This document shows positions 18,083 through 27,534 of a DNA stretch of 64,000 bases, one piece after another. Source of the stretch: Maritimibacter sp. HL-12 (lineage in GTDB: Bacteria > Pseudomonadota > Alphaproteobacteria > Rhodobacterales > Rhodobacteraceae); NCBI RefSeq assembly GCF_900177545.1, contig NZ_FXBQ01000001.1, positions 248,001-312,000 on the forward strand. The letters are read 5' to 3'. The notes below the pieces were generated by a model, which saw nothing but the letters and a program-made list of their open reading frames with translations, was not told where the DNA came from and ran no database searches. How positions within the stretch are numbered: the stretch's first letter is position 1; the number at the start of each line of letters is the position of its first letter. Position numbers and translations under genes: made by a program.

Positions 18083-19827
18083 CCGGCCACCTCGTTTGGC
18101 AAATCGACCCGTGCAATTGTACCACCCCCCGGCCGGGGATCAAGGCGAAGACGCCCGCCGCGTTCCTCGACGATCGCCCGCGCGGTGGCGAGTCCGAGTC
18201 CCATTCCCGCGCCGCCCTTGGTGGTGAAGAACGGCTCGAAGACCTTCTCGCGCAACTCATCTGCAATGCCGCAGCCCCGGTCCGCCACCATGATCTGCCA
18301 GCCGAGATCGCCGGGGCGCAGCGCGATCTCGACCACCGCACCGGGCTTGGACGCCTCGACCGCGTTCTGCACCAGCGTCACCACCACCTGCCGCAGCCGC
18401 ACCGGATCACCGAGACTGGACGCGGAGAAGCTCGGCTGGGTCCAGTCGAGCGCGATCTCGCGGTGGCGGGCGTGGGCGCTGGTCAGCATCACCGCGTCGT
18501 CGACCACCGCGCGCAGATCGACCGGTTCCTCCTCCGCCTCGCCCGCGCTGAAGAACCGGCGCATCGAGCGGATGAAATCGGCTGCCCGGTCGGCCTGTTC
18601 GACGATCCGCTCCAGCACCCGGTCGGTGGTGGCCGGATCGTCGGTGCCCGCCCGCCGGCGCTGGCGCAGACCGCCGGCGAAACTGGCGATGGCGGCAAGC
18701 GGCTGGTTGAGATCATGGGCGAGGCTGCCGGCCATCATCGCCATCGCCGAATGGCGCTCGGTGCGCGCCATCTCGGTTTCGAGCGCCCGCCGCTCCACCT
18801 CGGCGCGTTCCAGCGCCCGGGTGCGGCGCACCACGAGGTACTCGACGCGGGCGACATGCAGCAGGAACGCCCCGATCAGGATCGCCGCCAGCGCCACCCA
18901 GTGGGTGTTGTCGCGCAGCCAGGCCCGGACCCCGGCGGCGAGATCGGGCTCGAAGGGAAAGAGCGCGAGTTCGCGGTAGAGTTGTTCGACCGAGGCATAG
19001 CCCAGCGGCACCACCCAGCCGTCGAAATGCAGCGGATCGGCGCTCCCGGCGCGCGGCATCGACAAGAGCGCGCGGGTGACCTCGGTGGCGAGTTCGGGCG
19101 CGACATGGGGCAGCATCAGAAAAGCCCAGCCGGGATACATCGGCGTCGAGGCGAGGCAGGGCAGTCCGCCGGTTTCGACCAGCCCGATCGGGCGGAAGCG
19201 GTCGGGGTCGAGCCGGCCGTCCTCGGCGAGGCTTTCGAACAGGCAGGCGCGCACCACGCCGGCATCCACCGCGCCGCTCTCAACCGCCTCCAGCACGCGC
19301 TGGTGGGGAAAGCCCAGCGTGACCGTCTCGATCCGGTCCACCGCGCCCCCGAGCGCGCGCAGGAGCCGCTGGCGGGCAACGAGGTGACCGCCGAAGGCCG
19401 CCGGATCGACGATCCCCAGCCGCCGGCCCACGAGATCGTCAAGCGCGGTCACAGGGCCGTCGGCGCGGGTGACGATCAGCGCGCCAAGCACGCCTTCGTG
19501 GTTGCCAAGGCCGGGATAGCGCGCCGTGGCGAGGCGGCTCGCGCCGTAACGTCGCGCCATCTGGAAGGAATCGCCCGGATTGGTGAAGGCGAAATCGATC
19601 GCCCCGGCCGCCGCCGCCCGGCCCAGTTCCGGCAAGGTGAGGGGCAGCAGCTCGATGTCACGCTCCGGAAGGGCCGCGCGCAAGTGCACCGCCGAGGCTT
19701 CGAACCCCGCCAGCGCGCTTTCGCCACCGCTGTAGGAGAGCACCCCGATCCGCACCGGTTCAGCGGCCAGCGCCCCGCCGGTGAGCCCGGCACAGAGGAG
19801 GAAGACGAAACGGAGCGTCGGGCGCAT
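18079..19827 (-). CDS. ttrS: Tetrathionate sensor histidine kinase TtrS
   Basis: The 582-residue protein starts with a signal or first membrane segment ([18 protein letters not shown]). Residues 20-285 or so form a PhnD/periplasmic-binding-type domain ([18 protein letters not shown]), the hallmark of TtrS. A membrane helix follows ([19 protein letters not shown]), then an H-box ([15 protein letters not shown], His near residue 370) and an ATPase domain ([24 protein letters not shown]). It senses tetrathionate in the periplasm and phosphorylates TtrR. The ATG at 19827 is chosen because the signal peptide begins there; a longer upstream frame is highly basic and unlike the family. Confidence 0.9.
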   Translation of the reverse strand: MRPTLRFVFLLCAGLTGGALAAEPVRIGVLSYSGGESALAGFEASAVHLRAALPERDIELLPLTLPELGRAAAAGAIDFAFTNPGDSFQMARRYGASRLATARYPGLGNHEGVLGALIVTRADGPVTALDDLVGRRLGIVDPAAFGGHLVARQRLLRALGGAVDRIETVTLGFPHQRVLEAVESGAVDAGVVRACLFESLAEDGRLDPDRFRPIGLVETGGLPCLASTPMYPGWAFLMLPHVAPELATEVTRALLSMPRAGSADPLHFDGWVVPLGYASVEQLYRELALFPFEPDLAAGVRAWLRDNTHWVALAAILIGAFLLHVARVEYLVVRRTRALERAEVERRALETEMARTERHSAMAMMAGSLAHDLNQPLAAIASFAGGLRQRRRAGTDDPATTDRVLERIVEQADRAADFIRSMRRFFSAGEAEEEPVDLRAVVDDAVMLTSAHARHREIALDWTQPSFSASSLGDPVRLRQVVVTLVQNAVEASKPGAVVEIALRPGDLGWQIMVADRGCGIADELREKVFEPFFTTKGGAGMGLGLATARAIVEERGGRLRLDPRPGGGTIARVDLPNEVAG

Positions 19828-19933
19828 GGGCCACCTGTTCGAGCGATCTCTGCGCCGCTCGCGGCGCGCCCCGTTGTTTCGCGTTGCCCCACCGCGGTCA
19901 AGGCCCCGCGCGCCATGCGGCGGGGCCAAAACC

Positions 19934-20536
19934 TCAGCCCGCGCAATAGGGCTGGGCGCGCATCCAGTTGATCATGTCGCCGCGCTTGGTGGCGGAATGG
20001 AACGGGCCCCAGTCGGCGGCCACGCCGCGCATGCCCTGGCTGACCACGCCGTCGCGCGGCACGGTCACGTTCATGATCTTCACGGCGCAGGACAGGTTCG
20101 CCTCGCCGTTCTTCAGAGCCTCGCCCGAGCGCGCCTCGCAGCCGTAGCCGCGCGCGGTGGCGGGTGCGATCTGCACCAGGCCGAACCACTTGCCGCCGCC
20201 GCCCACGGCGGCCGGATTCCAGGTGCTTTCGTGCTTGGCCAGGGTCGACAAGAGCCCGGTCCAGAAAACCTTGCGGCCTTCGGCGTCGGCGCTCTTGTAG
20301 GCCGGGCACCAGGTGTCGATATCGGCGGGCATGGTGCTGACCAGGCCCGCGCCATGGGCATCGAGCGCCGCCAGCGTCGTTTCGGTCCAGCGGTCGGCCT
20401 CGGGCCGGTGATCCCAGCGCATGGCGAGGTCTTCAGTGGCCGGGCTCTTCGAAGAGAATACGGTATCGAAGTCGGCGCCAGCGCAGCCTGCGAGCGCGAG
20501 AAGCGCCGTGGCCATCAGGCCGGTTCGGATGGTCAT
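19934..20536 (-). CDS. Lytic transglycosylase-like lipoprotein
   Basis: The 200-residue protein has a lipoprotein signal ([12 protein letters not shown], Cys near residue 17). The mature part contains the SLT-like segment: a Glu in [15 protein letters not shown], followed by [16 protein letters not shown]. This arrangement (E-S...G-x-x-Q-I) is that of soluble lytic transglycosylases, which cleave the glycan strand of peptidoglycan. It lies upstream of ttrS on the same strand, but a 106-base gap and unrelated function suggest it is a separate unit. The start is set at the signal peptide. Confidence 0.75.
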   Translation of the reverse strand: MTIRTGLMATALLALAGCAGADFDTVFSSKSPATEDLAMRWDHRPEADRWTETTLAALDAHGAGLVSTMPADIDTWCPAYKSADAEGRKVFWTGLLSTLAKHESTWNPAAVGGGGKWFGLVQIAPATARGYGCEARSGEALKNGEANLSCAVKIMNVTVPRDGVVSQGMRGVAADWGPFHSATKRGDMINWMRAQPYCAG

Positions 20537-20710
20537 GTGTCTGTCCGTGGTCGTTTCGGTTGCCGTGGCAGAGCCCCAAACCGCCGTTTCGCGCAAGCCC
20601 GCAGGGCGCGCGGCGGCGTTTTCGGCGGGGTTCTGCCCATGGCAGGGCCTTGCCCCGTCCCCGGCCCTGCCCTAGAACGCCTCGGAACGCCAAACTCAAG
20701 GGAGCGCGCC

Positions 20711-22225
20711 ATGCTCGACCATCTCGCCTTCGAAGCGCCCAAACCCGCCCGAATCGCCGGCGCGAAGGAAGATTGGGAACTGGTGATCGGCATGGAGGTG
20801 CATGCGCAGGTTACGTCCAATGCCAAGCTGTTCTCAGGTGCCTCCACCCGGTTCGGGGCCGAGCCCAATTCCAACGTCGCCTTCGTCGATGCCGCGATGC
20901 CGGGAATGCTGCCGGTGATCAACGCATTCTGCGTCGAACAGGCGGTGCGCACCGGGCTGGGCCTGCGCGCCGAGATCAACCTGTGGTCGGCCTTCGACCG
21001 CAAGAACTACTTCTACCCCGATCTGCCGCAGGGCTACCAGATCAGCCAGCTCTACCACCCGATCGTTGGCGAGGGCGAAGTGATCGTCGACATGGGGCCG
21101 GGCGTGGCCCGCCGGGTGCGCATCGAACGCATCCACCTCGAACAGGACGCAGGCAAAAGCATCCACGACATGGACCCCAACATGTCGTTCGTCGATCTCA
21201 ACCGCACCGGCGTGGCACTGATGGAGATCGTGAGCCGCCCCGACATTCGCGGCCCGGAAGAAGCCGCGGCCTACGTCCAGAAGCTGCGCCAGATCATGCG
21301 CTACCTCGGCACCTGCGACGGCAACATGCAGGAAGGCTCGCTCAGGGCCGACGTCAACGTGAGCGTCTGCCGCCCCGGCGCCTATGAGCGCTACATGGAA
21401 ACCCAGGATTTCGGCCACCTCGGCACCCGCTGCGAGATCAAGAACATGAACTCGCTCAGGTTCATCCAGGCCGCGATCGACTTCGAGGCCCGCCGCCAGA
21501 TCGCCATTCTCGAAGACGGCGGCACGGTGGTGCAGGAAACCCGGCTCTACGACCCCGACAAGGGCGAAACCCGCTCGATGCGCTCCAAGGAAGAAGCGCA
21601 TGATTACCGCTACTTCCCCTGCCCCGACCTCCTGCCGCTGGAGATCGAGCAGGACTGGGTCGACGCGATCAAGGCGGGCCTGCCGGAACTGCCTGACGAG
21701 AAGAAGGCCCGCTTCGTGAAGGATTTCGGCCTGTCGGAATACGACGCGGGTGTGCTCACGGCGGATCTGGAGGCTGCGCATTACTTCGAGAAGGTCGCCG
21801 AAGGGCGCGACGGCAAGCTCGCCGCCAACTGGGTGATCAACGAGCTGTTCGGCCGGCTCAAGAAGGAAGGCCACGACATCACCGAAAGCCCGGTTGGCCC
21901 CGACCAGCTCGGCGGCATCATCGCGCTGATCCAGAACGGCGACATTTCGGGCAAGATCGCCAAGGACCTGTTCGAGATCGTCTATACCGAGGGCGGCGAT
22001 CCGGCCGAGATCGTCGCGGCGCGGGGCATGAAGCAAGTCACCGACACCGGCGCGATCGAAGCGGCGGTGGACGCGGTGATCGCCGAGAACCCGGCGCAGG
22101 TGGAGAAGGCCCGCGCCAACCCCAAGCTCGCCGGCTGGTTTGTCGGCCAGGTGATGAAGGCGACCGGCGGCAAGGCCAACCCGCAGGCCGTCGACGCGCT
22201 GGTGAAGCAGAAACTGGGGCTGTAG
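20711..22225 (+). CDS. gatB: Aspartyl/glutamyl-tRNA(Asn/Gln) amidotransferase subunit B
   Basis: The 504-residue protein is full-length GatB. The catalytic cradle begins with [24 protein letters not shown], and [11 protein letters not shown] and RCEIKNMNS are conserved. The C-terminal helical and YqeY-like tail ends in [12 protein letters not shown]. With GatA and GatC it converts Glu-tRNA(Gln) to Gln-tRNA(Gln). GatA and GatC are not in the window, which is usual. ATG 20711 has the SD AAGGGAG. Confidence 0.97.
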   Translation: MLDHLAFEAPKPARIAGAKEDWELVIGMEVHAQVTSNAKLFSGASTRFGAEPNSNVAFVDAAMPGMLPVINAFCVEQAVRTGLGLRAEINLWSAFDRKNYFYPDLPQGYQISQLYHPIVGEGEVIVDMGPGVARRVRIERIHLEQDAGKSIHDMDPNMSFVDLNRTGVALMEIVSRPDIRGPEEAAAYVQKLRQIMRYLGTCDGNMQEGSLRADVNVSVCRPGAYERYMETQDFGHLGTRCEIKNMNSLRFIQAAIDFEARRQIAILEDGGTVVQETRLYDPDKGETRSMRSKEEAHDYRYFPCPDLLPLEIEQDWVDAIKAGLPELPDEKKARFVKDFGLSEYDAGVLTADLEAAHYFEKVAEGRDGKLAANWVINELFGRLKKEGHDITESPVGPDQLGGIIALIQNGDISGKIAKDLFEIVYTEGGDPAEIVAARGMKQVTDTGAIEAAVDAVIAENPAQVEKARANPKLAGWFVGQVMKATGGKANPQAVDALVKQKLGL

Positions 22226-22503
22226 CGAGCCACGGCGAGGCCGCCTCTTGCCACACCGCATGACCCGGGCCGGGAACGGCAGGCTGCCGCGGGCATCGGA
22301 AGGCATCTCCCCGATCCGCCAAATCCATGTCAGGTCAGGCAAAAAGGGGAGGTTCTTCAAGAATTTCGTTCATTTCCGCCATTCTATCGTCAAGGTTTTC
22401 GGGTCATCTCGAATAAACGAATGCTTTACCCCGCCATGACAGGATCGGCACCGGGCCGAGGGTGCCGCCACCCGGTTCCGACTCCGAACTGCCGAGACTC
22501 ACC
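22226..22503. other. Intergenic region, gatB to the Hint-domain gene
   Basis: No gene is seen in these 278 bases. The stretch 22340-22440 is conspicuously AT-rich for this genome and probably holds the promoter of the downstream secreted protein. It includes the short palindrome TTCTT-C-AAGAA near 22353. No convincing -35/-10 pair can be assigned. Confidence 0.4.
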
Positions 22504-24867
22504 ATGACCAGATCCGCCACGCTACGTACCGTCGAAGGCACAGATGTAGCGGGATCGGTCAATACCACCCTCGACGTCGGCGGCACCACCGCCTCCTATG
22601 CCATCGTGGGCGGCGCGGATGCCGACTGCTTCACGATCGAGCCGGACGGAACCTTGCGTTTCATCTCCGCCCCCGACCACGAAAGCCCGGCCGATGCCGA
22701 TGGCGACAATGCCTATGACGTCCGGGTGATGATCACCGCAGGCGACCGCTCTGAAACCGTGGAGGTGACGGTTCAGGTGCGCGACGTGCCTGAAGACACC
22801 TCCTACGACACCGCCACCGCCCTCGGCGACGGCACCGACGGCGGCTGGGACGTTCCCATCATCGGCACCGACGGCAACGACGACATCGCCGCCGGCGATT
22901 TCCACGAGGGCGTCCATGCCGGCAAGGGCGACGACCGGATCACCGTGGGCACAGCCGACAACAGCAACTGGTCCAGGATCGACACGTCGAGCGGCAACGA
23001 CGAGGTCCGCGCCGGCGATGGCTGGGAGATGATCGAGACGGGCGACGGAGCGGACGTGATTGCCACCGGCGACGGCGATGCCGGCTCCTACAACGCGATC
23101 TATTCGGGCAAGGACGACGACAGCATCGTGGCGGGCGACGACTGGAACAAGATCGACACCGGCGCGGGCGACGACCTGCTCAACATCGGCAACGACGGGA
23201 GCCGGATCGAGACCGGCGACGGTGCCGACACGATCCATGCCGGCGACGGCTGGAGCGAGGTCTACACCGGCAAGGACGACGACAGCCTGTCGATCGGCAA
23301 TGCCAATGCGGGCGAATCCGCGAAGATCGACACGTCCACGGGTGCCGACACCGTGACTGCAGGCGACGGCTGGAGCCATGTCACCACCGGCGACGGCAAC
23401 GACCATGTCGAGATCGGCAACGCCGACACGGCGCAATACGGCGAGATCCACACCGGCAATGACAACGACACGCTGACCGCCGGCGATGGCTGGGACAGGA
23501 TCGACAGCGGCTCGGGGAACGATGTCGTCTCCACCGGCGATGCCGACCCCAACGGTGCGTCCGTGATCGTGACCGGCGACGGTTCCGACACCCTCACCGC
23601 CGGCGACAACTGGAGCGAGGTCTACACCGGCAAGGACGACGACTCGGTGAGCCTCGGCGATGCCGACCCGTCAGGATATGGCAAGATCGACACCGGCTCG
23701 GGCAATGACACCCTGTCGGCAGGGCACGGCTGGAGCTTTGCCGGGACCGGCGACGACAACGACAAGGTCACGATCGGCGATGCCGATGCCGACGATTTCG
23801 CCGAACTGAACACCGGCAAGGGCGACGACACGCTCACGGCCGGGGACAGCTGGGACAAGATCGACGCGGGCGCGTGCGGCGACACGGTGACGGCGGGCGA
23901 CGGCACCACCTTTGTCGATGGCGGCGACGACAACGACACGGTTTCGGTGGGCGATGCGGGCGACGGCTATGCCGGGGCCTACGGCGGCAAGGGCGACGAC
24001 ACGCTCACGGTCGGGGATGGCTGGGACAAGATCGACGCAGGTGCCGGCGACGACAGCATCTATTCGGGCACCGGCACGGGTGCCCTCTTCGGCGGCGACG
24101 GCAACGACACGATCTCGGTCGACCTCTCAGACCCGTCCGGCGGCGGCACGATTCTGGATGGCGGCGCGGGCCAGGACACAATGATTCTGCGCGGCCTGGA
24201 CGCGGACGATATCACCTATACCGGCACCGAGCCCGGCGAAGTGTCGGGATACGCCACCCTGTCCGACGGAAGCACCTTCACGTTCTCCCACATCGAAAAC
24301 GTCGTCATCTGTTTTACTGTCGGCACCCGCATCCTGACCCCGCGCGGCCAGCGCCCGATCGAGGACCTGCGCCCCGGTGATGAAGTGGTGACGCTCGACC
24401 ACGGCGTGCAGGTGCTGCGCTGGACGGGCCGGCACCGCGTGCCGGGGCGGGGCAATCTCGCGCCGGTGCGCATCGCCGCGGGCGCTCTGGAGAATGCCCG
24501 CGCGCTGCTGGTCTCTCCTCAGCACCGGATGCTGCACCGCTCGGCCGCGGCCAACCTGTATTTCGACAGCCCCGAGGTGCTGATCCCGGCCAGGCACCTG
24601 GTCAATGGCACCACCATCGTGCAGCGCGCCCAGCCTCAGGTCGAGTATGTCCACCTGATGTTCGACAACCACGAGATCGTGTGGGCCGAGGGCCGCCCGT
24701 CGGAGAGTTTCCACCCCGGGACCGTCGGGCTGAGCGCGCTGGCGGCCCCCGCGCGCGAGGAGCTTTTCACGCTGTTTCCCGAGCTGCGCAGCGATCCCGG
24801 ATGCAATCGCCGCACGGCGCGCAGGTGCCTGCGCGCCCACGAAAGCCACATTCTGTCCGCGATCTGA
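22504..24867 (+). CDS. Secreted RTX-like beta-roll repeat protein with C-terminal Hint domain
   Basis: The 787-residue, very acidic protein has three parts. Residues 1-100 form a cadherin-like/VCBS-type domain (SYAIVGGADADCFTIEPDGTLRF). Residues about 120-565 are tandem Gly-Asp-rich rungs related to RTX calcium-binding repeats. Residues 603-787 are a Hint domain starting at Cys603 (CFTVGTRILTPRG, then SPQHRML). Such Hint_2 proteins are common in Rhodobacteraceae and are probably secreted by a type I system; the domain may self-cleave. There is no metalloprotease domain. No signal peptide is seen. ATG 22504 is used; GTG 22462 is in frame and possible. Confidence 0.85.
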   Translation: MTRSATLRTVEGTDVAGSVNTTLDVGGTTASYAIVGGADADCFTIEPDGTLRFISAPDHESPADADGDNAYDVRVMITAGDRSETVEVTVQVRDVPEDTSYDTATALGDGTDGGWDVPIIGTDGNDDIAAGDFHEGVHAGKGDDRITVGTADNSNWSRIDTSSGNDEVRAGDGWEMIETGDGADVIATGDGDAGSYNAIYSGKDDDSIVAGDDWNKIDTGAGDDLLNIGNDGSRIETGDGADTIHAGDGWSEVYTGKDDDSLSIGNANAGESAKIDTSTGADTVTAGDGWSHVTTGDGNDHVEIGNADTAQYGEIHTGNDNDTLTAGDGWDRIDSGSGNDVVSTGDADPNGASVIVTGDGSDTLTAGDNWSEVYTGKDDDSVSLGDADPSGYGKIDTGSGNDTLSAGHGWSFAGTGDDNDKVTIGDADADDFAELNTGKGDDTLTAGDSWDKIDAGACGDTVTAGDGTTFVDGGDDNDTVSVGDAGDGYAGAYGGKGDDTLTVGDGWDKIDAGAGDDSIYSGTGTGALFGGDGNDTISVDLSDPSGGGTILDGGAGQDTMILRGLDADDITYTGTEPGEVSGYATLSDGSTFTFSHIENVVICFTVGTRILTPRGQRPIEDLRPGDEVVTLDHGVQVLRWTGRHRVPGRGNLAPVRIAAGALENARALLVSPQHRMLHRSAAANLYFDSPEVLIPARHLVNGTTIVQRAQPQVEYVHLMFDNHEIVWAEGRPSESFHPGTVGLSALAAPAREELFTLFPELRSDPGCNRRTARRCLRAHESHILSAI
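22860..24200 (+). repeat. Tandem beta-roll repeats with alternating short and long rungs
   Basis: About ten to eleven copies of a roughly 36-residue (about 108-bp) double unit are present. The short rung reads GDDTLTAGDGWDKIDT and the long rung GSGNDxVxxGDADPxG plus six variable residues. A Trp occurs at the same place in nine short rungs. Two copies share the identical phrase WSEVYTGKDDDS, so recent duplication within the gene is likely. The repeats are protein-coding and show no spacer structure. Confidence 0.8.
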
Positions 24868-24917
24868 GCACGGCTTCGACCGGATTCGGCGAGCGCGACG
24901 CATTGCCGGGATGCGCC

Positions 24918-24950
24918 TTGCCTTTATTTAAGCATTAGTTTATATAACTA
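24918..24950 (+). promoter_or_regulatory. Promoter with overlapping inverted repeat in front of the ArsR-type gene
   Basis: TTGCCT (24918-24923) and TATATA (24941-24946) are 17 bp apart, and the region is AT-rich against a GC-rich background. The inverted repeat TAGTT-TATAT-AACTA (24936-24950) covers the -10. This is the typical site for an autorepressing ArsR protein. Transcription should begin near 24953, which favours the ATG at 24975 over the GTG at 24951. Confidence 0.6.
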
Positions 24951-24974
24951 GTGACTGAAATATGGAATCCCGGT

Positions 24975-25313
24975 ATGACCCCCGATCTTGCCTTCGCTGC
25001 CCTGGCCGACCCGACTCGTCGCGCAATCATCGCGCGACTGGCCTTGGGCGAAGCCACCGTCGGCGAGATCGCCCGGCCTTTCGCGATGAGCCAACCGGCG
25101 ATCTCACATCACCTCAAGGTGCTTGAAGAGGCCGGCCTGGTGACACGACGGATCGACGGCCCCCGTCGGCCCTGTCGGCTGGCCGCGGGCGCGCTCGAAG
25201 AGATCGAGGCCTGGCTCGGGCTCCTGCGGCGCGGCCTCGAGGCGAATTATGACCGGCTCGATGCGCTGCTCGCCGATACCCCTGATCGCACCCCCCCTGA
25301 CAAGAAGGAGTGA
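24975..25313 (+). CDS. ArsR-family winged-helix transcriptional regulator
   Basis: The 112-residue protein has the standard ArsR fold: FAALADPTRRAIIARLALGEATVGEIARPF, then the recognition helix QPAISHHLKVLEEAGLV and a wing (RRIDGPRRPCRL). It lacks the metal-binding Cys motif of classical ArsR/SmtB. It is of the kind that pairs with AHSA1/SRPBCC proteins, which begin three bases later. GTG 24951 would add eight residues but lies at the inferred transcription start. It probably represses its own operon. Confidence 0.88.
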   Translation: MTPDLAFAALADPTRRAIIARLALGEATVGEIARPFAMSQPAISHHLKVLEEAGLVTRRIDGPRRPCRLAAGALEEIEAWLGLLRRGLEANYDRLDALLADTPDRTPPDKKE

Positions 25314-25316
25314 CCC

Positions 25317-25805
25317 GTGACCAATGCCCCGCTCACGATCGAACTCGACGGCGAAACAGACCTCATCGTTACCCGTCGCTTCAACGCGCCTCCGGCCGAG
25401 GTCTACCGGGCGCATACGGACCCCGCATTGGTGCGGCAATGGATGCTCGGCCCGCCGGGCTGGGACATGCCGGTTTGCGAGATGGACGTCCGCCCCGGCG
25501 GTGCCTTCCGCCATGAGTACAGCGATGGCGCGGGCACCGGCTTTGCGATTGTTGGCGAATACATCAGCCTCGAACCCGGCGCGCGGATCGTCCATGTGGA
25601 ACGGATGCTGATGCCGGACCCGACGCCAGACAACCGGATAGACACCCGTTTCAAACCTGATGGGTCGGGCACGCGAATGGTGATGCGCATGTCGTTGCCG
25701 GATTCCGAAACCCGCAAATCGATGCTTGAGACCGGCATGGCCGACGGCATGGAAGCAAGCTACGCCAACCTCGAAAACCTCGACGCATCCGCGTTCGCGC
25801 CCTGA
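25317..25805 (+). CDS. SRPBCC/AHSA1-domain protein
   Basis: The 162-residue protein has the AHSA1 (Aha1 C-terminal/START-like) fold, with the typical RRFNAPPAEVYRAHTDPALVRQWM, a WDMPVCEMDVRPGGAFRH strand pair and the C-terminal helix GMADGMEASYANLENL. Such proteins bind hydrophobic ligands in a deep pocket, and the physiological ligand is seldom known. The GTG start has the SD AAGGAG and follows the ArsR stop by three bases, so the two genes form an operon. It is the presumed effector of a small stress or detoxification response. Confidence 0.88.
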   Translation: MTNAPLTIELDGETDLIVTRRFNAPPAEVYRAHTDPALVRQWMLGPPGWDMPVCEMDVRPGGAFRHEYSDGAGTGFAIVGEYISLEPGARIVHVERMLMPDPTPDNRIDTRFKPDGSGTRMVMRMSLPDSETRKSMLETGMADGMEASYANLENLDASAFAP

Positions 25806-25922
25806 GACAGGCACCTTCAGGTATCCGGCGCGTTCGCGCCCCTGCCGGGCCTTGGTGCCATTCGCTGCGAACGGAGGTTTCGAGCCCAGTATCCCGGATG
25901 CCGCCGCTCGTGCGAAGATCAA

Positions 25923-26318
25923 CTATGCGTATCGAATTGGGCGCACGTCATCCGTGAATTGCACATGCCGGCGGCTGAACGATGTTCCCTCCAGACACTC
26001 CGGTGCGCTGATCCGGTCCATTCGAAAATGCCGCAAACCTTCGCGCGTCCGGTCCCAGGCGACCAGGTACCAGAGCGGCGGCAAGATCAGCGTGGCCTGT
26101 GGCTCGACGTGTCGCTCGGTCTCAAAGCCTTTCGCGTCACGGTAGCTGAACCGCAGGTGCCGGCGGTCCAAAAAGGCGGGTTCAAACGCAGGTAAAAGCG
26201 CGGGGTCCATCTGTCCGAGGTCAGATATGTCGACCCGAGGTGCCAATGGTCCGACCCAAAGGCATTCGAGGAAGCGGCGCAGATCGCGCACCTTGTCTGA
26301 CGGCAAGGTAGCGTCCAC
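25923..26318 (-). pseudogene. N-terminally truncated WYL-domain transcriptional regulator
   Basis: The 131-residue open frame matches only the C-terminal portion of YafY-like HTH-WYL regulators: FLDRRHLRFSYRDAKG, HVEPQATLILPPLWYLVAWDR, GLRHFRMDRI. The N-terminal helix-turn-helix half (about 120 residues) is missing; a stop codon lies nine codons upstream in frame (26343-26345). The first codon would be GTG without a good SD. It is judged a remnant. Its WYL core residues look intact, so loss of the N-terminus is probably recent. Confidence 0.7.
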
Positions 26319-26370
26319 GGACGTGGTGTAATTTCTGCGCCGTCAACGGTGTAATCTGTTCCGCAAGAAC

Positions 26371-26610
26371 GTGCCGCCCGCGCCACCCGAACCCGGCATG
26401 ATGATGATCAACCTTGCCAAGGCGGAGCGCCCGATGGGTGAGCCGGTGATGACCGAAGACGAACTGGCCGTGTTCACCGCCTCGTTCGAAAAGACCGGGT
26501 TCACCGGCGGCATCAACTGGTATCGAAATCTCGACCGTAACTGGCAAATCCTGGCCGAGCAGACGACGCGAGCGGTCCTGAACTGGCTTGCGGATCATGT
26601 GCCGGCATGA
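26371..26610 (+). pseudogene. Remnant of an epoxide-hydrolase-type alpha/beta hydrolase
   Basis: The 79-codon frame contains the phrase SFEKTGFTGGINWYRNLDRNWQ, characteristic of the cap region of bacterial epoxide hydrolases, followed within ten residues by a C-terminal-like helix (TTRAVLNWLADHVPA). In intact enzymes more than 80 residues, including the catalytic Asp and His, lie between these parts, and a nucleophile domain precedes them. This copy thus lost its N-terminus and has an internal deletion. It cannot be active. Confidence 0.65.
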
Positions 26611-26825
26611 GCGCGAAAAGAGAAGCACCAAGGCTGAAGCGGCTGAACATCCTGATTGCCGCCTCAGCGGCAGGGCAAAGAATCCCCTTGTTGCAGAACA
26701 GGAACGGCTCCTCGCATTTGTCGATGAATTCTTGACAGCAGCCGGTCCGATGTCGCCCGGCGAAGACGGCTTTGCCCCGCATGGAGACCGTGCGTCCTTG
26801 AGCGATTGTCCGCAAGCAGCCCGCC
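26611..26825. other. Non-coding or decayed stretch
   Basis: No supported gene is seen in these 215 bases. Short frames on both strands do not resemble any protein I know. Base composition is lower in GC and codon-position bias is weak, in keeping with the decayed genes beside it. Confidence 0.4.
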
Positions 26826-27338
26826 CTACCCCGTCCCGCCTTCCGTGTTCGGCAGGGGGTCCGGCTGGGTCACCCGGTTCGGGTCGCGCTTCTCATAGAA
26901 CGCGTTACCGCCGGCCGAGGTGGTGTAGTGCATGTTGTTGTAATTGGCGTTGTAATGGAGCGCGTGGAAAAACCGCGCGTTGCCGACGTGGGGGTGGCGT
27001 TCGCCGTCCAGAACCGACGCGGCGGCGTCGGCAACACGGGCCAGCGAAGCCGGTTCCGTCATCGGCGTCGACATGATCCCCGGCGCGAACTGGCCCTTCT
27101 GGCCCACCACGGCGCAGATCGTGTCGGGAAACTGCGGCGAAGCCACCCGGTTCATCACCACCGAGCCGACCGCGACCATCCCGTCGCGGCTCGAGCGGTT
27201 GCTCTCGAAATACATCGCGCGGGCCATGCACTCGTGCTGCCGGGAGCCAACCTCCTCGTCGCCGCGCCATTTGCCACAGCCCGCGAGCCCTGCCAGCGCT
27301 GCCAGCGCGATCAATGTCGGCAGCTTCGCGTTTCGCAT
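26826..27338 (-). CDS. SleB-type cell wall hydrolase, lipoprotein
   Basis: The 170-residue protein starts with a lipoprotein signal (LIALAALAGLAGC). The mature part is a Hydrolase_2/SleB catalytic domain: ARAMYFESNRSSRDGMVAVGSVVMNRV (the Glu in YFES is the expected catalytic acid), then FPDTICAVV and the C-terminal HNARFFHAL-like block (VGNARFFHALHYN). These enzymes cleave peptidoglycan and in Gram-negatives act in wall remodelling rather than spore germination. The start is fixed by the signal peptide. It is convergent with the decayed region. Confidence 0.85.
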   Translation of the reverse strand: MRNAKLPTLIALAALAGLAGCGKWRGDEEVGSRQHECMARAMYFESNRSSRDGMVAVGSVVMNRVASPQFPDTICAVVGQKGQFAPGIMSTPMTEPASLARVADAAASVLDGERHPHVGNARFFHALHYNANYNNMHYTTSAGGNAFYEKRDPNRVTQPDPLPNTEGGTG

Positions 27339-27534
27339 GTCGGTTCTTGCCTTTGTCTGTTCTTGCGGACATCGTACCCGGTCGCCTCGCCCGCGATCAA
27401 GCATGTCCGCGCCGTCGCCACGAACTCCATGATTCCAGCGATTTGGCGCGGATCGCGCGGCGCGACCGGCACAACAGCGCCTTTGCATCAGGCCCGCCCT
27501 GCCCTAGCATGGCGACCGAAAGGAAACGTCCCGC

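Noticed and set aside
22860-24200. CRISPR-like array or DNA-level tandem repeat
   Set aside because: The periodicity is at the amino-acid level, with a continuous reading frame and no conserved repeat/unique spacer alternation.
26607-26735. A 42-codon frame overlapping the end of the epoxide hydrolase remnant
   Set aside because: It is short, has no SD and no resemblance to known proteins, and lies in a decayed stretch.
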